A stretch of DNA of 33,542 bases, taken from positions 1 through 33,542 of the forward strand of contig JANYEO010000035.1 in assembly GCA_025363025.1 (NCBI GenBank), written 5' to 3'. Of the stretch, positions 25,111-32,683 are shown piece by piece; positions within the stretch are counted from its first letter, which is position 1, and every line of letters starts with the position of its first letter. The notes under the pieces were generated by a model that saw nothing but the letters and a program-made list of their open reading frames with translations, searched no databases and was not told the origin of the DNA. The translations under genes and the position numbers were made by a program. The stretch is from Opitutia bacterium (GTDB lineage: Bacteria > Verrucomicrobiota > Verrucomicrobiia > Opitutales > JANYEO01).

Positions 25111-26535
25111 TTTAAAGACAACGGCCTCTTCTCCTTTTCGCAGAGTTACCCCTTGGTCGTCAAGTGAAACCACGGTGTAACCGCTAGGCAGAACAGCGCC
25201 GACAAAATATTTTTGCCCATTTTTGAGGGAAATAAAACCGAATTGCCCAGTACTTAGGCTTTCGATCTCCCCATCAAAGTATTGATTATCAATGGCAAGA
25301 GGATCCGCCCGGCTTGCTTCGTCCTTGATGAGCAAGCGGCCGCCTAGTTTTTGCTTAAGCTCCGTCAGGACGCCATCCCAACGTTTGCCCTGGGCACGTG
25401 TGAGGCTACCGGTGGCCAAGACAAAGTGGGGCATGGGGGTAAACGTAATGGCCCCGGCCAGACCTTGGGCTGTTAGCAGCGGCAGGGCCAGGCTATCTAG
25501 CCCATCGGCCGTTAATACGTTATCCTCCAAACTCTTGAGCCCGTCAACATCGTGCATTAGGAAGGCCTTGGCCCGCATCCAAAGCTCCATCGTTGGCACA
25601 TAGCCTGTAGCCCGTAAGGAACCTGCCTGGGCAGCCGCGGTAATACGAACGGGTAAAGATAACTCCCCCATTACAATTTGAGCGGCATTAACCAAGGCTT
25701 CCTCACTTTGTACGCGATAAAGGGCCTGAGGATCTACCTGGAGAACTGCCCGACGCAGGCTAAGGCGTGTGGCCTCCTTCTGCGTGCAACCTGTGATAAG
25801 GACTATATTTTGAGAAAGGGTTACGCTGAGCTCTTTACCCGCCCCCTGGAGCTCTATGGCTTGAAGGACACGTGTACGGCGCTCTTGCGGAGTGATAACC
25901 TGATGCTCCGGCATGGAGGGGCTACTGACCTGTTGATAGATCCAATAGATACCGCCGCCACACACACTAAGGCCTAAAATAAGCACGAGCCAAAGGGTAA
26001 TGGAAATGCCCCCTGAAGAAGATGATGCGGCTGGTAAAGGATCTAACAAGCTAGAAGTCATCGGTTGACCGCTGGCAAGCCCCATAGCGTCCGCAAGTGT
26101 ATTGACAGAAGGCTCTACGGGGGTGTGGTTGTCTGCCATAGGCAACACTGCAGCATCTTTAGAGGGAACAGAAGAGTCTTCAAGCTGAAGAGCGGGAGCA
26201 TCTGCCACGGTTAGAGGAGGCCACCCTCCCCCGTCTGGGCCTGCCACCATTTGGGTAGTGCCAACGGTTATAAATTGAAGAAAAGGAACGGCAACAGGCC
26301 CCTCGACCACGCGTTTACCATTTAAAAAAACAGGACCCGACAAAGGCTCCAGCGAAAGAGCAGGCGGGGTAAAGACGAGACGAAAATGCTCTGCCTCGAA
26401 AAGGGAATCCGATATAATAATATCGCACGCTTCGGATGCGCCGACTGTATAAGTCCCCGGGCGGAGCAAGACCTCTGCCCCCTGATGAGGGCCAGAAAGA
26501 ATCTTAAGAAGGCATTGATTACCAGAGGAATCCAC
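25096..26535 (-). CDS. sctD: Type III secretion inner-membrane ring protein SctD (YscD-like, FHA domain)
   Basis: 479 aa with a GTG start; the preceding frame has no better codon. Residues 1-100 form an FHA-like domain (YTVGASEACDIIISDSLFEAEHFRL), but the phosphothreonine-binding Arg and Ser are replaced, as usual in YscD proteins. A Pro/Asp-rich linker follows, then one membrane helix at about 177-200 (ISITLWLVLILGLSVCGGGIYWIYQQ), and a periplasmic part with repeated ring-building modules (about 215-470) built of beta-alpha-beta units. SctD forms the outer of the two inner-membrane rings and contacts the SctC secretin. Followed by sctE, sctF and sctG; the other T3SS genes are outside this window. 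Confidence 0.87.
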   Translation of the reverse strand: MDSSGNQCLLKILSGPHQGAEVLLRPGTYTVGASEACDIIISDSLFEAEHFRLVFTPPALSLEPLSGPVFLNGKRVVEGPVAVPFLQFITVGTTQMVAGPDGGGWPPLTVADAPALQLEDSSVPSKDAAVLPMADNHTPVEPSVNTLADAMGLASGQPMTSSLLDPLPAASSSSGGISITLWLVLILGLSVCGGGIYWIYQQVSSPSMPEHQVITPQERRTRVLQAIELQGAGKELSVTLSQNIVLITGCTQKEATRLSLRRAVLQVDPQALYRVQSEEALVNAAQIVMGELSLPVRITAAAQAGSLRATGYVPTMELWMRAKAFLMHDVDGLKSLEDNVLTADGLDSLALPLLTAQGLAGAITFTPMPHFVLATGSLTRAQGKRWDGVLTELKQKLGGRLLIKDEASRADPLAIDNQYFDGEIESLSTGQFGFISLKNGQKYFVGAVLPSGYTVVSLDDQGVTLRKGEEAVVFKPQHP

Positions 26536-26659
26536 TAAAAAGGGTAAAGAGGGGCTTATTGACGAAACAGGCTAATATTTTAAATAAGCCAGTGCAACTC
26601 TGAAATAAGCAAGAAGTCTCATTAAAAAGAAAATGGGGCTAACCCCAGCGAATTATTTA

Positions 26660-26784
26660 GAGGCCGGATGCAGAATGCTTTGATTTTGAGGAATTTGTAG
26701 GACGGAGTGATGAGTGTATATACGGTACAAGAGGCGCGACAACCTACCAAAAACTCATAAAGCAAGGCATTCTGCAGCGGTCTC
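26660..26784. repeat. Palindromic element, family A (copy 3)
   Basis: 125 bp. The left arm GAGGCCGGATGCAGAATGC and the complement of the right arm (GAGACCGCTGCAGAATGC) pair with one or two differences. The inside carries TTTGATTTTGAGGAATTTGT and CAAAAACTCATAAAGCAAGG as in the other family A copies. It lies between sctD and the DMT gene, both of which start on either side of it, so this copy is not at a 3' end. The 26536-26827 gap holds nothing else I can support. Confidence 0.8.
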
Positions 26785-26827
26785 TTGTTGCGTTTAGCAA
26801 AGTCTATGCATACTGAATTAAGCTTCT

Positions 26828-27736
26828 ATGGATATTATTGATACTCCCCCACTGTTCGTCTACTGGGGGCCGCTTTTAAGCGCGTTTCTGTACGTTATCT
26901 CGGCTTTAGCCCTCAAGCAAGGGATGGTTCAAGGAACGGGCGCTATTCGTACGATTTGGATCTGCAATGCCATTCAGGCCCTTGTATTTCTGCCTTTATT
27001 TTGCTTTGCGGAGGGGCCTATTCTTCAACTTGAGATCTGGAAGCCCTTAGTCGTTAGCTTATGCTTATTTTTAGGAGAAGTATTTGTCATTATTGCCATA
27101 CGCTCGGCCGCAGTGTCTGTACAGTCCCCTGTTATGGGCAGCAAGGTGGTCATGGTTGCGGCATTAAGCGTACTGATCGGGGTGGGAACGGTGACCTTTC
27201 ACCTCTGGATTGCAGCGAGTTTGGCGGCGATGGCCGTCTTCATCCTTGGGCTTTCGGGCTTTAGGAAAGAGCGCGGACTGTTTAAGGGCATTGCGTATGC
27301 GCTGGCGGCAGCTGGCTGCTTTGCCATGGAGGATGTCCTCATACAAAAATGGTCGCACGATTATGAACCGTATAGCTTCCTCGCGGTTGCGTCTATCGGG
27401 ATTGCTTTCTGGGCCCTCTTTCTGCTGCCTTTTATGAAAGATGATTTTAAGCAGGCCTCCAAAAAAAGCAAACTGTGGGTATATTCAGGCGCTACCCTTA
27501 TGGCCCTACAAGGTGTCACTTATAGCTTACCCATTAGCCTTTATGGGTATGCTACTATCATCAACATTTGCTACAGCTCCCGTGGAATATGGAGTGTTTT
27601 GTGTGCATGGACGATTGGCCATTATTTTGGCAGTATTGAGCACAAGGCCGGTAAACGCGTCTTCTTTGAGCGCCTTACGGGGGCTATGCTGCTCTTTATA
27701 GCAATAATCATAGCTCTAATAGGGGGAGCGGAGTAA
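26828..27736 (+). CDS. DMT-superfamily transporter (EamA-like)
   Basis: 302 aa with about ten membrane helices, in two similar halves. The first half opens YWGPLLSAFLYVISALALKQ and the second begins near LFKGIAYALAAAGCFAMEDVL. The short, polar-poor loops are typical of drug/metabolite exporters. The substrate is not readable from the sequence. It is on the plus strand, opposite to sctD, and its TAA is directly followed by palindromic DNA. No ribosome site is visible at the start. Confidence 0.78.
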   Translation: MDIIDTPPLFVYWGPLLSAFLYVISALALKQGMVQGTGAIRTIWICNAIQALVFLPLFCFAEGPILQLEIWKPLVVSLCLFLGEVFVIIAIRSAAVSVQSPVMGSKVVMVAALSVLIGVGTVTFHLWIAASLAAMAVFILGLSGFRKERGLFKGIAYALAAAGCFAMEDVLIQKWSHDYEPYSFLAVASIGIAFWALFLLPFMKDDFKQASKKSKLWVYSGATLMALQGVTYSLPISLYGYATIINICYSSRGIWSVLCAWTIGHYFGSIEHKAGKRVFFERLTGAMLLFIAIIIALIGGAE

Positions 27737-27771
27737 GACCGACTGGAGAATGCTGATTTGAAGAACCCATC
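27737..27771. repeat. Family A terminal fragment next to the DMT transporter stop
   Basis: GACCGACTGGAGAATGCTGA follows the TAA of the transporter directly and resembles the terminus beside the transketolase stop (GACCGATGAGAGAATGC). Its partner arm is missing; a complete family B copy begins right after it. I take it as a truncated element. Confidence 0.55.
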
Positions 27772-27774
27772 AAC

Positions 27775-27900
27775 CGGCTGCTTTTTTAAGGCCTCGATTT
27801 TGAGATGATTTTGTGCGGAGGCGCGCGGAGCGTACCTAGAAGTACGTGAGCACGGTGATGTGCAAAAGCGCTCAAAAGCGAGGCCTTAAACGAGCAACCG
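27775..27900. repeat. Palindromic element, family B (copy 4), overlapping the end of the second flagellin gene
   Basis: 126 bp. The left arm CGGCTGCTTTTTTAAGGCC and the right arm's complement CGGTTGCTCGTTTAAGGCC match at 15 of 19 positions, followed by a perfect TCG/CGA extension. The core is GGCGCGCGGAGCGTACCTAG..AAGTACGTGAGCACGGTGATG. The right arm (27886-27900) contains the flagellin stop and its last four codons, read on the minus strand as CGG TTG CTC GTT TAA. Confidence 0.8.
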
Positions 27901-28689
27901 CAGGACGCTTTGAGAAGAATGATTAGCCTGAGACAACATCACCGCACCGGACTGCACTAAAATATTATAGCGGGCAAATTTAGTAGACTCGGCCGCAATA
28001 TCGGTATCTAAAATGCGACTATTAGCGGATTCCAAATTTGTACGATTAGTTAGCAATACTTCGCTCGCAAAATCTAAGCGATTGGTCTCCGCCCCGTTTT
28101 TGGCACGCTTGGTTGCGATGCTTTGAAGCGCGGCTGTGTAAGTCGGAATACTGGTAGCAGCTAAGCTTGCGGCGGTGGTAATCGGGGTAACCGCGGCTGC
28201 TAAATCGGCAAGGGTGATCTGCAAATTTTGAGTACCCTCTGCTGAGGTAACAACTGTTTTAGATGAAGCACCTGCGGCAAATAAACTGACCCCGTTAAAA
28301 GACTGAGCGAGTACGCTTATCAGTTGATCTTTTAGCGTTAAAAACTCTGTATTATAATTAGCAACATCTGCCGGGCTTTTCGTAGGGTCCCCACTTAAAG
28401 CTGAAAGCTCCGACATACGGGAAACAATAGCTGACGCAGACCCCATCGCCCCATCTTGCGTTTGAAGCAAAGAGACCGCATTGGCCACGTTGGTGATCAA
28501 TGCATCTGTACGACGAAGGGCTGCTTGCATTTTCATAGAAACGGCGAGGCCTCCTGCATCATCAGAAGGGCCTAATAATTTAAAGCCACTGGATAACCGG
28601 CCCAAACTCTTTTGAAATAAGGATTGATTGACATTTAAGTAATTCGACGCAGCTGTAGCGGCTGCATTTGAATTAATAACGAGTGACAT
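27886..28689 (-). CDS. Flagellin (second copy)
   Basis: The ATG at 28689 is used; a TTG at 28719 would add ten non-flagellin residues. 267 aa. Conserved D0/D1 ends are present: SLVINSNAAATAASNYLNVN, QKSLGRLSSGFKLLGPSDDAGGLAVSMKM and, at the C-terminus, AESTKFARYNILVQSGAVMLSQAN. The variable D2/D3 domains are almost absent, so this is a short flagellin. It resembles the upstream copy throughout its length. The last codons (RLLV plus stop) lie in a palindromic element, whereas copy 1 ends RLLM with other codons. No other flagellar gene is in the window. Confidence 0.92.
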   Translation of the reverse strand: MSLVINSNAAATAASNYLNVNQSLFQKSLGRLSSGFKLLGPSDDAGGLAVSMKMQAALRRTDALITNVANAVSLLQTQDGAMGSASAIVSRMSELSALSGDPTKSPADVANYNTEFLTLKDQLISVLAQSFNGVSLFAAGASSKTVVTSAEGTQNLQITLADLAAAVTPITTAASLAATSIPTYTAALQSIATKRAKNGAETNRLDFASEVLLTNRTNLESANSRILDTDIAAESTKFARYNILVQSGAVMLSQANHSSQSVLRLLV

Positions 28690-28794
28690 GGCAGGTACAA
28701 CATTCCTTATTTGCCCCAAAGGGCCCCACCTTTTAAATGATGGGACCCTCCAATCTTAAGCAACAGGTACAAAGACCTGAAGAATACTAGCTAA

Positions 28795-29601
28795 CTACAT
28801 CAATAGACGCAGCACGTTTTGAGCAGACTGATTGGCTTGGCCCAACATCGCGGTACCGGATTGAACCAAGATGCCGTAGCGGGCAAACTTCGTAGACTCG
28901 GAAGCGATATCGGTATCAACGATACGGCTATTTGCAGCTTCTAAGTTCGTCCGGTTGGTTGTTAGCAGCTCGCTTGCGAAATCCAGACGGTTAGTTTCCG
29001 CCCCGTTTTGCGCACGTTTGGTCGCGATATTTTCAAGCGCAGTGGTAAAGGTAGCAATCGCACCCCCAGTTAAAGTACCTGCCATGGCTGTAATACCGGC
29101 AACCGCGGTCGTTAAATCTGCAATTGTAATACCAAAGCTTTGGCTACCATCTTCTGAAGTGGTAACAGTAGCAGTTGTCGCTGCGGCTCCAAAAAGATCG
29201 ACTCCATTGAATTTTGCACTCGTCAAGCTCGTTAATTGGGCACTCAAAGCAGCAAACTCAGTATCATAGTTTGCAACGTCTGTTGCGCCTTTTGTAATAT
29301 CCTTGCTCAAGGTACAAAGCTCGGACATACGAGAAACGATAGAAGTAGCCGAATTCATGGCGCCATCTTGAGTTTGCAAGAGAGAAACGGCGTTAGCGAT
29401 GTTCGTCACCAAGGCATCGGTACGACGTAATGCGGCTTGCATTTTCATCGACACGGCTAAGCCCCCTGCGTCATCTGATGGGCCTTGAATTTTAAAACCA
29501 CTGGACAAACGACCTAAGCTTTTCTGGTAAAGTTTGTTATTTGCATTCAAATAATTCGAAGAAGCGGTAGCAGCAGAATTGGAATTGATTACGAGTGACA
29601 T
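28795..29601 (-). CDS. Flagellin (first copy)
   Basis: 268 aa. N-terminal D0/D1 MSLVINSNSAATASSNYLNA, LGRLSSGFKIQGPSDDAGGLAVSMKMQAALRRTD, and the C-terminal SESTKFARYGILVQSGTAMLGQANQSAQNVLRLLM. It forms the filament with its neighbour copy, 105 bp downstream. The start has one of the few Shine-Dalgarno-like sites here (AAGGA at 29614-29618 on the opposite strand), and the leader carries a pseudoknot-capable structure. The TLR5-contact segment keeps the first Arg but the second is Ser (SRMSEL instead of QRVREL), which may affect recognition by innate immunity. Confidence 0.93.
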   Translation of the reverse strand: MSLVINSNSAATASSNYLNANNKLYQKSLGRLSSGFKIQGPSDDAGGLAVSMKMQAALRRTDALVTNIANAVSLLQTQDGAMNSATSIVSRMSELCTLSKDITKGATDVANYDTEFAALSAQLTSLTSAKFNGVDLFGAAATTATVTTSEDGSQSFGITIADLTTAVAGITAMAGTLTGGAIATFTTALENIATKRAQNGAETNRLDFASELLTTNRTNLEAANSRIVDTDIASESTKFARYGILVQSGTAMLGQANQSAQNVLRLLM

Positions 29602-29740
29602 GATAGGGGATCTTCCTTGATGGGTTTATTTATTCCGTTAGACGGAACCCGAAACTTTCAGGCCGGGTAACCTGATCAAAACGTCCTTGTCTTGATACCC
29701 ATGTAAGTCGCATGAGGGGGACATAACTTTAGAGTTTTTT
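29602..29740 (-). promoter_or_regulatory. Structured flagellin leader with H-type pseudoknot potential
   Basis: Two 5-bp stems interlock: 29647-29651 with 29664-29668 (ACCCG/CGGGT) and 29658-29662 with 29671-29675 (TCAGG/CCTGA). The arm of each lies in the loop of the other, which is the H-type pseudoknot layout. A third hairpin TTCCGT/ACGGAA is at 29633-29647, nearer the start codon. I do not recognise the RNA class. A sigma-28-like TAAAGTTA upstream (about 29730) was seen but its partner box is weak, so no promoter is claimed. Confidence 0.5.
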
Positions 29741-29835
29741 TGAATAAAAAGTGTTTTTACGATTATTAACAGAAAAGGAGTTTGTGCCTCTATATACATA
29801 TAGGCTTTGATAAGCACAATAAACAGACCCTAAGA

Positions 29836-30750
29836 ATGCCTTCCTTAATGCCCCACTTGATACCTACGCCTCTTGAACCCGCTGCTTTGATGGAGCAGAT
29901 AAACAAAGCCCCGGAGCTGGCTTCCTTAAGAAGCATTAACTCGGCCCTTGGCGACTTATTAAAAGTAGAAATGGGGGTGACCTCCCAGATCGCAGAAATT
30001 ATCAGAAGAGATCCTTCCCTAACCGCACGCTTGCTGCGGCTCGTAAACTCTGCCCTCTTTGGCTTAACGCAACCAATTAATGGGATAGAAGAAGCTGTCT
30101 TTTACCTAGGACTCCGACAAATACGCCAACTGGCCCTAGCGACCCCCGTTATCGAAGACTTACATGGCCTGGCAAAAGGCTTAGACGAGGACCTATGGGA
30201 CAAACTCTGGCAACACTCCTTGGCCTCTGCGATTTTAACCCGAGAGATATTGGCGCTTGTAGGCTCTGAGTATAGCGATGAGATGGATTATATTTTGGGC
30301 CTCCTCCATAACATTGGAGAGATTGTCATAGCCTCTCTCTTCCCCAAGCACTTTGCAGCTATCTTAAAGCGGCAAGCAGAAGAAAAGGGCCCCCTGTATC
30401 TTTATGAAAGAGACATCCTTGGCTGGGACCATGCACAAGTAGGGGCTTATTATTTGAAGCGGCATGGACTTGCTGAAGAATTAATAGAAGCAACGGCCTT
30501 TCAACTAGAACCGGAGCTAGGAGGAGCCTATAAAAAATCGGCCGCAGCCGTACAGGTAGCCGATGCCCTAACCCGCGCCACAGGGCTACTAGGCCTAGAG
30601 ACAACAGCCATCCTTGACCAAACGGAGTGGACGAAACTTAGCGGCTGGAAAATTCTTTTCGGTGAAAATGAAGAAGATTACCCGCTGGTGGTGGCTTCCC
30701 TTAAATACAGCTTGGAGCGTCTGCCTACACTGCTCAAGGGCATGCTCTAG
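29836..30750 (+). CDS. HDOD-domain signalling protein
   Basis: The frame is open from a TTG at 29782, but the ribosome site there is only one base away; I choose the ATG at 29836, giving about 304 aa. The HDOD domain covers nearly all of it (LASLRSINSALGDLLKVEMG, IIRRDPSLTARLLRLVNSALFGL, LGLRQIRQLALATPVIEDL, ILGLLHNIGEIVIASL, AYYLKRHGL, AAVQVADALTRATG). HDOD proteins resemble HD phosphohydrolases and act as signalling scaffolds near motility genes. It lies next to flagellin 1 in divergent orientation, so a role in motility control is plausible. A palindromic element begins two bases after its stop. Confidence 0.82.
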   Translation: MPSLMPHLIPTPLEPAALMEQINKAPELASLRSINSALGDLLKVEMGVTSQIAEIIRRDPSLTARLLRLVNSALFGLTQPINGIEEAVFYLGLRQIRQLALATPVIEDLHGLAKGLDEDLWDKLWQHSLASAILTREILALVGSEYSDEMDYILGLLHNIGEIVIASLFPKHFAAILKRQAEEKGPLYLYERDILGWDHAQVGAYYLKRHGLAEELIEATAFQLEPELGGAYKKSAAAVQVADALTRATGLLGLETTAILDQTEWTKLSGWKILFGENEEDYPLVVASLKYSLERLPTLLKGML

Positions 30751-30752
30751 GG

Positions 30753-30880
30753 GAGGCCATTGCCCTAATGCATGATTCTGAATGCTTTTGAGCATCATCC
30801 GTACTCACGCACTAAAACTTACGCTCCGTGCGTTTCCTCTCAAAATCTCTTCAAAATCAAAGCATTAGGACAACGGCCCC
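30753..30880. repeat. Palindromic element, family B (copy 5, reverse orientation)
   Basis: 128 bp. The outer arms GAGGCCATTGCCCTAATGC (30753-30771) and the complement of GCATTAGGACAACGGCCCC (30862-30880) match at 16 of 19 positions. Inside is the family B core in reverse orientation (CATCATCCGTACTCACGCAC..TTACGCTCCGTGCG). It begins two bases after the HDOD stop codon TAG (30748-30750). Confidence 0.78.
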
Positions 30881-30940
30881 CGAGGTGTTTAAAATTTAAA
30901 GAAGAAGAGAAATGATCACGAGATCAATTGGAGATTCTAC

Positions 30941-31198
30941 AGCGGCCTGTGAGTAATCATCTAAAAAGCAAAGCATTACTTATCCTGAAAAAATTAAATA
31001 CTCCATTAAGGAGACCGCTGCATAATAACGATTTCAAACAAAGCACACCCTATTTGATACTTTAATATTCGGGATTATAGAGAGGCCGCATGTGGAATGC
31101 CTTAATTTTGAAGAACTTGCCAGGCGGAGCGATAATACCGCAAGTATTTAAAAGAAATATAAATTAATTATCGACAAAAAGCATACCTGTGGCTACCT
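30941..31198. repeat. Cluster of degenerate palindromic element pieces
   Basis: Three pieces sit between the HDOD gene's element and the 31213 ORF: TTCTACAGCGGCC (30943-30955), GAGACCGCTGCATAAT (31011-31026), and a longer copy at about 31082-31198, whose arms GGCCGCATGTGGAATGCC and the complement of GCATACCTGTGGCTACC still pair partly. Together with the element at 30753 they fill most of the 450-bp gap. I see no gene in it. Confidence 0.5.
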
Positions 31199-31212
31199 AG
31201 TTAAGGCCAGGA

Positions 31213-32044
31213 ATGCGAATAAACTTTAACTATTAATAAAATCAATAACTCAATTACAGTCCTTGAGCGCAGAACTCTGTTTGCTGGAACGGAACAAGAA
31301 ATGAATAATTTTTTAGAGGAAGGAGATAACCTATCCCCTGATACCCTCGAATGCGTTAATACAGGTATTATGAATGGAATAAAATGCCTTTTAACCTTAA
31401 ATGCAATCCATGGGATTATCGCAGCTAATGTGCCAGACTTTACCCTTCCAACCCCCATTAATATACTGAGTGGGGTGACAGTAGGCGGTGCTCTTGGCTT
31501 GAGTACTGGCGGACTTATTAAATTGGGGCTGAATGCATATGAAAACCTACCGAGCAGCCTAAATGAACATGATACAGGAGTTGCTATTTATGCAGGGACA
31601 TTCGTCCTATCTTATTTCATGCTTGATATAGCTAAAAATCTAAGTGGCGATTTATTAAATACATCTCATATCAAGCCTCTATTAACGAATAATCTCAAAG
31701 ACATAAGTATTCTGACTCTAGGATCAATTACAGCCAGTGCCATTGGTTTTGGACTCAATGCCTTACACGAAACCCTAATCAATGCTGCCTTCCCGGAAGA
31801 TGCTGAAATTAAGGCAGCTGATTTCAGTTATTTTTCGGATTCTAAAGATGCCGTAATTCAAGGAATGAGCTGGGCTCTAATGGGCGCATTTTCCCAAAAT
31901 ATAATCGCAAAAGATCTATACACTTTCCCGTATGGCTTTTTATTAGGAGCTATAAAAGCCCCCATTGCCGTAATCTATACTAATCTTGCGGCTCAGAACT
32001 ATTTAATAGCAGAAGCATCTCGTGATCAAGGAACTGCCGCATAA
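31213..32044 (+). pseudogene. Unknown protein with an N-terminal LExRxLFA motif, broken near its start
   Basis: The long open frame (TLTINKINNSITVLERRTLFAG..., then MNNFLEEGDN... to 32044) has no ATG, GTG or TTG before the ATG at 31301, which would remove the motif. The likely start is the ATG at 31213, which has an AAGG ribosome site six bases upstream, but its frame stops after seven codons (MRINFNY). Removing one A from the AAA at 31221-31223 joins both. The downstream protein (about 273 aa after repair) has several hydrophobic segments (ILSGVTVGGALGLSTGGLIKLG, GVAIYAGTFVLSYFMLDIA, ILTLGSITASAIGFGLNAL, PYGFLLGAIKAPIAVIYTNLA). Function unknown. Base content looks more AT-rich than the neighbours. 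Alternatives are ATT initiation or a +1 shift. Confidence 0.6.
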
Positions 32045-32147
32045 TCCTCTTGCTAACCCCTTAAATCACACCTTCTAAAACCAGCCTCTATTAAGCATTA
32101 CTGAAAGACTTGCCAGGAATGATTTTTTTTCAATAATGGAAGGCCAG

Positions 32148-32591
32148 ATGCAGGACAATGTTGTAGAAGTAACGGTTAGGGCTGTTGTACCAACGGCCAA
32201 TGGCTGCGCTTTATTTTTAGCAAGCTCCGAAAAAACTTATGTCGTCTATATCGACCAAGGCATAGGGCAGCAGATCTCCCTCATCCAAAATAAGGTGCCA
32301 AAGGAAAGGCCCATGACGCATGACCTGATGCTCAACCTCCTCCACGGGCTTGGGGCTACCATTGAGCGCGTCGTCATCAACCATACAGATAATGGGACAT
32401 TTTATGCCCGCATTATTGTTAAGATGCAAAATGAATTAGGCATAAAGCTGGTAGAAGTAGATGCCCGCCCCAGTGACTCTATTGCCCTAGCTTTGCAAGC
32501 AGAACGCCCTATTTATACGGCCCGCGCGGTGCTAGATGCGGTAGTGGATATGACGGAGGTGTTAGAGCGCATTTTAAAACAAAAAAGTTAA
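32148..32591 (+). CDS. DUF151 bifunctional nuclease family protein
   Basis: An upstream ATG at 32136 exists, but GGAAGG lies five bases before the ATG at 32148, so I take the latter (147 aa). The family motifs RPMTHDLMLNLLHGLGATIERVVI and VDARPSDSIALALQAERPIYTA are present. DUF151 (BFN) proteins of this size act as dual RNase/DNase in plants and mycobacteria; the bacterial role is not settled. Palindromic DNA follows directly after its TAA. Confidence 0.88.
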   Translation: MQDNVVEVTVRAVVPTANGCALFLASSEKTYVVYIDQGIGQQISLIQNKVPKERPMTHDLMLNLLHGLGATIERVVINHTDNGTFYARIIVKMQNELGIKLVEVDARPSDSIALALQAERPIYTARAVLDAVVDMTEVLERILKQKS

Positions 32592-32592
32592 A

Positions 32593-32683
32593 GGCGCTGC
32601 ACAAGGCCTTTCTTTTGAGTTTTGGGTTATTTTTTATCATACGACTTGCTTTACAAATCGATGCCTTCATCTTGAAGCAACTG
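32593..32683. repeat. Degenerate palindromic element, family A-like, abutting the DUF151 stop
   Basis: AGGCGCTGCACAAGGCCTTT..CTTTTGAGTTTTGGG at the left and CAAATCGATGCCTTCATCTTG at the right keep the family A layout (as in copy 1: TGCCTTTCTTTTGAGTTTTTGG), but with many changes. It begins one base after the stop at 32589-32591 and reaches the start of the dus gene. Confidence 0.5.

Noticed and set aside
29720..29740. Sigma-28 promoter for flagellin 1
   Set aside because: A TAAAGTTA box is seen, but the second box (GCGACTTA) matches the consensus at only about half of its positions.
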